Shown: positions 6,481-12,185 of the stretch, piece after piece
How the letters are laid out: the number at the start of each line of letters is the position of its first letter
Numbering within the stretch: the first letter of the stretch is position 1
Source of the DNA: Wenzhouxiangella sp.
GTDB taxonomy: Bacteria; Pseudomonadota; Gammaproteobacteria; Xanthomonadales; Wenzhouxiangellaceae
Length of the DNA stretch: 12,185 nucleotides
Assembly: GCA_007127425.1 (NCBI GenBank)
Contig: SKZJ01000230.1
Location: 1 to 12,185, forward strand
Reading direction: 5' to 3'
Made by a program: the position numbers and the translations under genes
Notes under the pieces: generated by a model
Seen by the model: the letters and a program-made list of their open reading frames with translations, nothing else
Database searches by the model: none
What the model was told of the DNA's origin: nothing

Positions 6481-8226
6481 TCATGGGTCTTCCCGCCTGG
6501 CAACGACGACCTGGTCGCGACCGGCATGTTTTGCATCGTAGAGCGCATCATCGGCGACCTGCCGCAGTCCATCCAAGGTCAACGTTCCCCCGGACTGGGC
6601 GATGCCGAAGCTGATCGTGACCCGTTGTTTCGGATCGGAATGCCGGGTCTTTCGCAACGCCCGGCGCAATTTCTCGACCAGTTCCCGCGCGTGCTGCTCG
6701 TCCCTGCCGGGCAGGAGCGCAGCAAACTCTTCGCCGCCGATTCGTCCGGTAATGCCGTGCCGGCCAAATGTGTCCTGCAGCCTGGAAGACACCAGCCGGA
6801 TAATCTCGTCTCCGACCAGGTGGCCGTAGGTATCGTTGATCTGCTTGAAGTGGTCGATGTCGCCGAGCACCATGGTGGCCGGCCGGTTCTTGCGTTGACA
6901 GCGCTCCACGGCTTCGCCGGCAGCCTCGAAGAAGCTGGTGTGGTTGCGCAATCCGGAGAGGCTGTCCCGTCTCGACAGGGTGCGGTAGTGGCGCCGATCC
7001 CGAATGGTGTGCACGATCAGTAGTGACAGAATCACCACGAGCATGGCGATCAGGCCGAAACTGACCAGTTGAATTCGCCTTTGCTGTCTGCGGGCCAGGT
7101 CTTCCAGTTCCTCGAGTTCTGCCTGCTCGCGAAGGAACTGAATTTCCAGTTCCCGCGCCCTGGCCCCGTGCCGGACCTCGTGAAAAGCAACGGCTCTTGC
7201 TCGCAGCGCCCTCAGGTGACGTTCATGGGCATCGAGATAGCGACTGAAGTGCTGATAGGCTGTCTCATGATCGCCTCTCTGGTGGGCGATGGCGCCGGCC
7301 AGTCGACGCGCGTCCCTGAGATGCCGCCATCGCTGGCGTGACTCCATTTCATCGATGCTTGCAGCCAGCAACGCCTCGGCTTCGCCCAGGCGTTGCTGAC
7401 GTTCCAGCAGGTGAGCCAGGGCCAGACGTGCCTGCAGCAGGCCGTCCACGTAACCGTTTTCGCTCGCCACGTTGATGGCTTCGTTCAGCAGGACTTCGGC
7501 CCGCTCGTCGTTGCCAAGGAGAAACTGGATCTGCCCGAGATGCTGCGTGATGGCGCTGAGGAAGATCGGGTCGCCGGCGTTGCGGCAGGCTGATAAAGCT
7601 TGCTCGGCACTTTGCCTGGCCGTGAGCAGTTCATCCATCGCCCGCCAGGCCAGCACCATTTTCTCGAGTGTAATGCAGGCCTGCCAGGGGTCATTCATGT
7701 CATCGACGCGTTCCTCGGCAAGGCGGGCCAGTTCCCGTGCCTGGTCGGTGGCGCCGACTTCGCCGTACCAATAGGCAGCCAGGCTGTAGACACGACCCTG
7801 GCGAGCACTCGACTCCGCGTCGGGAGCGAGCTCGACAGCCTCTTCCAGGTGGGTGAATGCCTCGTGGTATCGGTCGATCTGGAGCAACATATTGGCCAGC
7901 AACTCAAGTGTCCTGAGGTGCAGGTCGGTGTCCGTGTCCTGCTGAATCAAATGAGTCAGGGTCTCGATGCCGCCCTCGTAGTCGCCGGCCAGCGCGAGAT
8001 TGCGTCCCTGGATCAGGCGGATCTTTACCTGTTGCCGGGGGTCGGCATGCTCGAAGTGGTCGAGAAGGCGCTCGAGGAGTTGGCGGCCTTCCGGGGTCAT
8101 GAGGGAAAAGCCCGGTCGATCGGCGCGTTCGATTAGCTGATCGATCTCGTGCGAGTGAGCGAGAGCCAGTGAGCAGGCCAACGCCAATGCGGCGACCATT
8201 GCAATACGGCACGCCATGCGGCGCAT
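6481..8226 (-). CDS. Membrane diguanylate cyclase with periplasmic TPR region (paralogue 3)
   Basis: 581 residues from the ATG at 8226, giving a short, strongly predicted signal peptide (MRRMACRIAMVAALALACSL, then ALA). A GTG at 8268 would add 14 residues and has a purine-rich GAAGGGG just upstream, so that start is a real alternative. TPR-like pairs run from about 30 to 340, with TM helix about 387-408 and GGDEF domain about 418-575. Motifs: GDIDHFKQINDTYGHLVGD, GGEEF at 497-501, ISFGI and ADDALYDAKHAGRD. The I-site position reads GRHG, so no RxxD. It is the first of the three genes in transcription order and the most divergent in the N-terminal region, lacking the APWxESQ segment of the other two. 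Its stop is 88 bp before paralogue 2. Expected product is c-di-GMP. Confidence 0.88.
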   Translation of the reverse strand: MRRMACRIAMVAALALACSLALAHSHEIDQLIERADRPGFSLMTPEGRQLLERLLDHFEHADPRQQVKIRLIQGRNLALAGDYEGGIETLTHLIQQDTDTDLHLRTLELLANMLLQIDRYHEAFTHLEEAVELAPDAESSARQGRVYSLAAYWYGEVGATDQARELARLAEERVDDMNDPWQACITLEKMVLAWRAMDELLTARQSAEQALSACRNAGDPIFLSAITQHLGQIQFLLGNDERAEVLLNEAINVASENGYVDGLLQARLALAHLLERQQRLGEAEALLAASIDEMESRQRWRHLRDARRLAGAIAHQRGDHETAYQHFSRYLDAHERHLRALRARAVAFHEVRHGARARELEIQFLREQAELEELEDLARRQQRRIQLVSFGLIAMLVVILSLLIVHTIRDRRHYRTLSRRDSLSGLRNHTSFFEAAGEAVERCQRKNRPATMVLGDIDHFKQINDTYGHLVGDEIIRLVSSRLQDTFGRHGITGRIGGEEFAALLPGRDEQHARELVEKLRRALRKTRHSDPKQRVTISFGIAQSGGTLTLDGLRQVADDALYDAKHAGRDQVVVARREDP

Positions 8227-8324
8227 GTTGCTTTGTCCAGTTTCTGACCGATTCCCTCGATTGTGCACTACGTCCCCTTCGTCGTGATGCTATGCCCCAT
8301 CATCCTCTTTACCCCGGACCTGGC

Positions 8325-8355
8325 CACGCCATTGACAGGTGTGCGGCTGGCGTGG
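8325..8355. promoter_or_regulatory. Dyad symmetry in the divergent intergenic region (possible operator)
   Basis: CCACGCCA (8325-8332) and TGGCGTGG (8348-8355) are perfect 8-bp inverted repeats separated by 15 bp. They lie in the 222-bp region between GGDEF paralogue 3 (minus) and the DUF6164-like gene (plus). The dyad sits just downstream of a possible minus-strand -10 box, where a repressor would act, or it could form a hairpin in the leader RNA. Confidence 0.35.
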
Positions 8356-8363
8356 AAATCCTC

Positions 8364-8369
8364 ATCATA
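8364..8369 (-). promoter_or_regulatory. Possible -10 box for the GGDEF cluster
   Basis: On the minus strand this reads TATGAT, one mismatch from TATAAT, about 138 bp upstream of the ATG at 8226. No good -35 lies at the usual distance. It is the best -10 candidate noticed ahead of the three GGDEF genes. Confidence 0.25.
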
Positions 8370-8413
8370 CCGTTTCAGGCACGCGACCACCTGCCGGCGG
8401 CGGAACGCTGCGC

Positions 8414-8419
8414 TATAGT
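8414..8419 (+). promoter_or_regulatory. Possible -10 box for the DUF6164-like gene
   Basis: TATAGT, one mismatch from consensus, lies 29 bp before the ATG at 8449. The hexamer 17 bp upstream (CTGCCG, 8391-8396) is a poor -35. The predicted leader is short, about 25 nt, with only a weak GAG-type ribosome site before the start codon. Confidence 0.35.
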
Positions 8420-8448
8420 GGCGGCGGTCCTTCACTCGCAATCGAGCC

Positions 8449-8826
8449 ATGCCCCGATTACTGCTCAACCTCAGAAACGTGCCCGACGACGAGAGTGAAG
8501 AGGTGCTCGAGTTGATGGCGCGTCACCACATCGAATGCTACCAGACCCCGCCGGGTCCGCTGGGGATTACCGCCGGCGGCATCTGGTTGAAGGAGCGCGA
8601 CGACTACCCGCGGGCGCGCGAGTTGATGAACGAATACCAGGCTGAACGCGCCCGGCGTGCCCGGGCCGATTACGACGAGGCGCTTCGAGCGGGCAGGGTC
8701 GAGACACTGTGGATAGCGATGCGTCGGCGGCCGGTCCGGACATTGCTGTACATCGGCCTGGCGGTCTTCATCCTGATGATTTTCTTCGCGCCGATGGTCG
8801 CGCTGTGGCAGGCCGCCAGCGGATGA
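8449..8826 (+). CDS. Small DUF6164-like membrane protein
   Basis: A 125-residue protein of unknown function. The N-terminal region (1-65: MPRLLLNLRNVPDDESEEV, then ITAGGIWLKERDDYPRARELMNEYQ) resembles the DUF6164 family as I recall it, with a DUF2007-like fold in which a short beta-alpha-beta segment precedes a 'W-x-x-x-x-D-x-x-x-A-x-x-L' helix. Residues 66-97 form a basic amphipathic helix, followed by a single C-terminal TM helix (about 98-119) and a short tail. It has no signal peptide, so the N-terminal domain is probably cytoplasmic and tail-anchored. It is transcribed divergently from the GGDEF cluster and convergently with recQ, so it is probably a single-gene unit. The family name is from recognition, not search, and no function is inferred. 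Confidence 0.8.
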   Translation: MPRLLLNLRNVPDDESEEVLELMARHHIECYQTPPGPLGITAGGIWLKERDDYPRARELMNEYQAERARRARADYDEALRAGRVETLWIAMRRRPVRTLLYIGLAVFILMIFFAPMVALWQAASG

Positions 8827-8829
8827 CCT

Positions 8830-8849
8830 CAGCCCGCCAGGGCGGGCTG
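8830..8849. terminator. Convergent hairpin between the DUF6164-like gene and recQ
   Basis: CAGCCCGCC (8830-8838) and GGCGGGCTG (8841-8849) are perfect complements separated by AG; in practice about 8 bp of stem with a 4-nt loop. It starts 3 bp after the DUF6164-like stop and lies 17 bp beyond the recQ stop on the opposite strand, the usual place for a bidirectional terminator. No U-tract follows on either strand. Confidence 0.5.
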
Positions 8850-8866
8850 GCCGGTAATGCCTGGCA

Positions 8867-10687
8867 TCAATTCAGTTCCGCAAGCACCTCAAGCACCTGC
8901 TCACCGTAGCGTTTGAGCTTGTGTTCACCGACGCCGCTGACCGTGGCCAGTTCCTCCAGCGTCGCTGGACGAGCGTCGAGGATGGCGGCCAGGGTGGCGT
9001 CGTGGAAGATCACGTAGGGCGGCACTTCTTCGGCGCGCGCCGTTTCCAGGCGCCAGGTCTTGAGCGCCAGCCATTCGGTCGATTCGGTGTCGACGTCAAG
9101 GGGGGTTGTGGCTTTTCGTGACGTTTTGGCTGCAGGCGTCGGGTCGTGTCGCATTTCGATGGCCGCTTCACCTCGCAACAACTCGCGGCATTGCTCGCTC
9201 AGGCGCAGGCCGCCATGGCCTTCCGGGTCGGGTTGCAGGTGGCCGGCGGCGAGCAATTGCCTGAGGACGGAGTGCCACGTCCTGCGGTCGATGTCCCGGC
9301 CGATGCCGAAGGTGCTGACCCGGTCGTGACCGTGCTGGCGAACACGTTCGGAGTCCTTGCCCAGCAGCACGTCGACGAGGTGAGTGGCACCGAAGCGCTG
9401 GCCGGTGCGGTAGACGCACGACAGTGCCATGCGCGCGGCCTCGGTGGCATCCCAGGTGTCCGGTGGATTGAGACAGTTGTCGCAGTTGCCGCATTCGCCC
9501 GGATGATTTTCACCCAGGTAGCCCAGCAGGGGCGGGCGCCGGCAACCGGCATGTTCGGAGTAGGCCAGCAGGGCCTCGAGGCGTTCGCGCTCGAGTTTTT
9601 GCTGGGCCTCCGGTGCACTGGACTGGGTCAGCAACTGGCGGATCTGGACCACGTCGGACAGGCCGTAGACCATCCAGGCATCGGCCGGCAGGCCGTCGCG
9701 TCCGGCCCGCCCTGTTTCCTGGTAGTAGGACTCGATGCTTTTGGGAAGATCGAGATGGGCGACGAAGCGCACGTCGGGCTTGTCGATACCCATGCCGAAG
9801 GCGATGGTGGCGCAGATGATCAGGCCGTCCTCCTTGATGAAGCGGTCCTGGTGGGCCTGGCGGGTGCCGGTGTCGAGTCCGGCGTGGTAGGGCAGGGCAT
9901 CGAAGCCCTGGTCGGCGAGAAAGCGGGCGGTGTCCTCGGCGCGCTTTCTCGAAAAGCAGTAGACAATGCCCGAGTGGCCGGCGTGGCGCGAGCGAATGAA
10001 GGCCAGCAGCTGGCGCCGGGCATTCTGCTTGATGCCGACGGTGTAGCGGATGTTGGGGCGATCAAAACTGTCGATGAAAGTCTCGCCGCCGTCGGGCAGC
10101 AGGCGCTGGGCGATCTCGCCGCGGGTCCGCTCGTCGGCGGTGGCGGTCAGGGCGATGCGAGGTACCGACGGGAAACGTCGGGCGATGACGTCAAGCTGCA
10201 GGTATTCGGGACGGAAGTCGTGCCCCCACTGCGAGACGCAATGGGCCTCGTCGATGGCGAACAGGGCCAGGTCGATGCGCTCGAGCAGCGACAGCATGGA
10301 CGGGCGCAGCAGGCGTTCCGGTGCGACGTAGACCAGGTCGAGCTCGCCGGCCAGCAGTCGCTTCTCGGTGCGTTGCCGTGTCGCGGCATCGAGGCTGGAG
10401 TTGAGCACGGCAGCGGCCACCCCATTGTGGGTCAGTGCCTCGACCTGGTCGCGCATCAAAGCGATCAATGGCGAGACCACGACCGCGGTACCGTGACGCA
10501 TCAGTGCCGGCACCTGGTAGCAGAGCGACTTGCCGCCACCGGTGGGCATCAGCACCAGCGCGTTGGAGCCGCCGCTTACCGTCTCGATGATCGCCTGCTG
10601 ACGGCCACGAAAATGCTCGTATCCGAACACGCTCTTGAGCAGTTGCTCGGCATTTTTCGCGGGCAGGGCGGCGCTGGCAGTGGTCAT
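8867..10687 (-). CDS. recQ: ATP-dependent DNA helicase RecQ
   Basis: A 606-residue superfamily 2 3'-5' DNA helicase acting in recombination, RecFOR-pathway repair and stalled-fork processing. Length and order match the full bacterial form. Motif 0 is at 21-34 (FGYEHFRGRQQAII), Walker A TGGGKS at 49-54, DEAH at 146-149, the aromatic-rich loop SQWGHDFRPEY at 152-162, the TAT motif at 181-183, and motif VI QETGRAGRDG at 323-332. The zinc site uses Cys382, Cys399, Cys402 and Cys405, followed by a winged-helix RQC domain (about 410-515). After a linker of about 20 residues comes an HRDC domain (about 533-606). No disabling change is seen. The ATG at 10687 has no strong Shine-Dalgarno. It is co-directional with the SGNH hydrolase but separated by 108 bp with its own possible promoter. 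Confidence 0.97.
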   Translation of the reverse strand: MTTASAALPAKNAEQLLKSVFGYEHFRGRQQAIIETVSGGSNALVLMPTGGGKSLCYQVPALMRHGTAVVVSPLIALMRDQVEALTHNGVAAAVLNSSLDAATRQRTEKRLLAGELDLVYVAPERLLRPSMLSLLERIDLALFAIDEAHCVSQWGHDFRPEYLQLDVIARRFPSVPRIALTATADERTRGEIAQRLLPDGGETFIDSFDRPNIRYTVGIKQNARRQLLAFIRSRHAGHSGIVYCFSRKRAEDTARFLADQGFDALPYHAGLDTGTRQAHQDRFIKEDGLIICATIAFGMGIDKPDVRFVAHLDLPKSIESYYQETGRAGRDGLPADAWMVYGLSDVVQIRQLLTQSSAPEAQQKLERERLEALLAYSEHAGCRRPPLLGYLGENHPGECGNCDNCLNPPDTWDATEAARMALSCVYRTGQRFGATHLVDVLLGKDSERVRQHGHDRVSTFGIGRDIDRRTWHSVLRQLLAAGHLQPDPEGHGGLRLSEQCRELLRGEAAIEMRHDPTPAAKTSRKATTPLDVDTESTEWLALKTWRLETARAEEVPPYVIFHDATLAAILDARPATLEELATVSGVGEHKLKRYGEQVLEVLAELN

Positions 10688-10717
10688 GTGCTTGCGGGTC
10701 GGGGGATTGCTGGCGAA

Positions 10718-10726
10718 ACCATAGCA
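10718..10726 (-). promoter_or_regulatory. Possible extended -10 promoter of recQ
   Basis: The minus strand reads TGCTATGGT: an extended-type TGn followed by TATGGT, a fair -10, about 31 bp upstream of the recQ ATG. No matching -35 is clear, which is tolerable for extended -10 promoters. The 108-bp gap before recQ holds nothing else recognised. Confidence 0.3.
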
Positions 10727-10795
10727 GAAGACTGACAGGTTCCGGGCCGAAACGCGATCGGAAGCGCACCCAGGAAGATGTAAGAAATCACCTTG

Positions 10796-11536
10796 TCACA
10801 ATCTTGGTCCGATGACCTCGGCGAGTTGTTCGGCCCATTGCCGGTGGCCGCGGGCACTGGGGTGGAAGCCGTCGTGGCAGAACAGTTCCTGGAAGCGCCC
10901 GTCGAAAGCCATCGGGACATGGACGACATCGCTTCGAGTTGCCGCCACGTCGGCCGCCGCGGTATCGAGCATCCGGGCGCGCAACCCGAGCATGCCCGCC
11001 AGTGGTTGCGCCAGGGCGGGGAAGTGCTGCATCGGCGGGACACCGGCCAGGACGATCCATCGCGGCCGGCAGCGTTCGTTCAATCCGTCGAGCAGGTCTT
11101 CCAGGCCCGCCTGCCAGCGACGCACTCCGGTCAGTTGCAGGCAGTCATTGACACCCAGGCCGATCAGCGCCAGATCCACACCGGTTGACGGGACCTTGGG
11201 CAGCAGCCGGGTGTTGGTGTCGGCTACGGTTACGCCACCGCGGGCAATGATGGACCAGTGAACGGCACGCCGGCTGTCGCGGGCCAGCGTCGCCGCCAAT
11301 TGTGCGATGACCGTCTCCCCGGCCGAATCCAGGCCGACCCCTGCCAGTGGTGATTCGCCAACGGCCAGCAAACCCAGTGATGGACGCTGGCCGTCAACCT
11401 GCCCGTGGCGGGGCTCCGGCACCTCGGGCAGGCGCGGGGTGCTGCGCCTGAGGCGCCGTCCCTGCAACAGGTACAGCGGCGTACCGATCAGTGCCAGCGC
11501 GGTGAGTATCCGCAGTCGCGTCAGCGAGTCAGTCAA
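10796..11536 (-). CDS. SGNH/GDSL-family hydrolase, membrane-anchored
   Basis: A 246-residue predicted serine esterase/lipase-fold enzyme. Residues 8-24 form a hydrophobic N-terminal anchor (LRILTALALIGTPLYLL) followed by an Arg-rich stretch, consistent with a signal anchor or an uncleaved signal. The SGNH blocks are visible: block I GESPLAGVG with the nucleophile Ser62 (GES instead of GDS), block II Gly near 100, block III GVND with Asn130, and block V DGFHPS with Asp222 and His225. The substrate is unknown. The TTG start at 11536 is chosen because TTGACTGA overlaps the hemH stop by 8 nt, implying translational coupling, and puts the hydrophobic helix at the N-terminus. An in-frame GTG at 11596 would overlap hemH by 68 nt and lacks a Shine-Dalgarno. 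Start confidence is moderate; family confidence is high. Confidence 0.85.
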   Translation of the reverse strand: MTDSLTRLRILTALALIGTPLYLLQGRRLRRSTPRLPEVPEPRHGQVDGQRPSLGLLAVGESPLAGVGLDSAGETVIAQLAATLARDSRRAVHWSIIARGGVTVADTNTRLLPKVPSTGVDLALIGLGVNDCLQLTGVRRWQAGLEDLLDGLNERCRPRWIVLAGVPPMQHFPALAQPLAGMLGLRARMLDTAAADVAATRSDVVHVPMAFDGRFQELFCHDGFHPSARGHRQWAEQLAEVIGPRL

Positions 11537-12185
11537 GGCCGAGCTGTTGCGCCGCGTGATCGGCTCGTTCCACCCGCCGTTCGAGCTCGGAGGCACCGGC
11601 GGCGCGCGCGCCTGCGAATTCCGGCCAGCCCTGGCCGTGGCGATGGCACAGGCCGGCCAGGGTTTTCACGTGGGTGACGGAATCGTTGAGGCATGGAATG
11701 TAATCCAGCGTTTCGCCCCCGGCCTTGATGAATTCTTCCCGATTCTCGAAGGCAATTTCGTCGATGGTTTCCAGGCAGTCGACCGAGAAGCCGGGGCACA
11801 CGACCTGGACGTTGCGAATGCCGTCGTGGGCCATCTGCTCAAGGGTCTTGTCGGTGTAGGGCTTGAGCCACTCCGCCCGGCCCAGGCGCGACTGGAAGGT
11901 GCAGACCCAGTCGTCGTCGGCAAGCTCCAGGCGCTCGGCGATCAGGCGTGCGCTGGCCTGGCACTGGCAGTAGTAGGGATCGCCGTCGAGCAGGTACTGC
12001 TTGGGAATGCCGTGGAAGGAAAATACCAGTTTTTCCGGCTTGCCCTTGTCGCGCTGAAAGCGCCGGACGGAATCGGCGATGGCCTCCTGCCAGCCTGTAT
12101 CGTGGTGGTAATCATTGATGAACCGGACCTCCGGCAGCCAGCGCAGGCGCTGCAGCGAGTTGGTGACGCGGTCGAATACCGACGC
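11529..12185 (-). CDS. hemH: Ferrochelatase HemH, C-terminal 218 residues (5' end outside window)
   Basis: Catalyses insertion of Fe(II) into protoporphyrin IX, the last step of protoporphyrin-dependent haem synthesis. The frame is open from the right edge and ends at TGA 11529-11531. Diagnostic segments are SFHGIPKQYLLDGDPYYCQC with the invariant metal-binding His (residue 58 of the fragment), FQSRLGRAEWLKPYTDKTL, VVCPGFSVDCLETIDEI with the conserved Glu (fragment residue 139), and YIPCLND. About 100-150 N-terminal residues are missing, judging from normal family length. The C-terminal tail after YIPCLND is long enough for a standard proteobacterial enzyme but ends in a charged Ala/Arg-rich stretch (about 191-218). 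It is followed without a gap by the SGNH hydrolase, probably in the same transcript. Confidence 0.97.
   Translation of the reverse strand, partial: ASVFDRVTNSLQRLRWLPEVRFINDYHHDTGWQEAIADSVRRFQRDKGKPEKLVFSFHGIPKQYLLDGDPYYCQCQASARLIAERLELADDDWVCTFQSRLGRAEWLKPYTDKTLEQMAHDGIRNVQVVCPGFSVDCLETIDEIAFENREEFIKAGGETLDYIPCLNDSVTHVKTLAGLCHRHGQGWPEFAGARAAGASELERRVERADHAAQQLGLD

Noticed and set aside
8333..8338. Perfect plus-strand TTGACA as -35 of the DUF6164-like gene
   Set aside because: No -10 box lies 16-18 bp downstream (AAATCC there), and the better TATAGT is about 75 bp away.
9146..10735. Long plus-strand open frame (529 codons) opposite recQ
   Set aside because: It is a shadow of the RecQ coding strand. 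All helicase motifs are on the minus strand, and the plus-strand product is Gly/Ala/Val-rich with no domain.

Overview
The window is GC-rich, densely coded bacterial chromosome. It suggests a gammaproteobacterium, possibly of the Xanthomonadales / Wenzhouxiangella / Chromatiales kind. The reasons are the GC-rich codon use, an outer-membrane TonB-dependent receptor, a Fur-type operator, a DUF6164-type small membrane protein, and a ferrochelatase and RecQ of proteobacterial type. The lineage is inferred from gene content, not from any search.

Layout. (1) 1-125: the last codons of a plus-strand gene, probably an M28-type metallopeptidase. (2) 126-438: a structured intergenic region with a long inverted repeat, seven copies of a 7-bp tandem repeat, and a sigma70-like promoter overlapped by a good Fur box. 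(3) 439-2733 (+): a FecA-like TonB-dependent receptor, probably iron-repressed. (4) 2752-8226 (-): three consecutive paralogues, each with a signal peptide, a periplasmic TPR/helical region, a coiled coil, one transmembrane helix and a cytoplasmic GGDEF domain. All three keep a GGEEF active site and all three lack the RxxD inhibitory site. This is the most distinctive part of the window. (5) 8449-8826 (+): a small DUF6164-like membrane protein, divergent from the GGDEF cluster. (6) 8867-10687 (-): recQ, convergent with it. (7) 10796-11536 (-): an SGNH/GDSL hydrolase whose start appears to overlap the stop of (8) hemH (ferrochelatase), which runs off the right edge.

How the genes work together. 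The receptor would import a ferric chelate under Fur control. The three diguanylate cyclases look like a tandem-duplicated family of envelope sensors that read signals through periplasmic TPR arrays and make c-di-GMP in the cytoplasm without product inhibition. hemH and the SGNH hydrolase are probably co-transcribed and translationally coupled. recQ and the DUF6164-like gene look like independent housekeeping loci. No tRNA, rRNA, insertion sequence, CRISPR array or prophage gene was seen.
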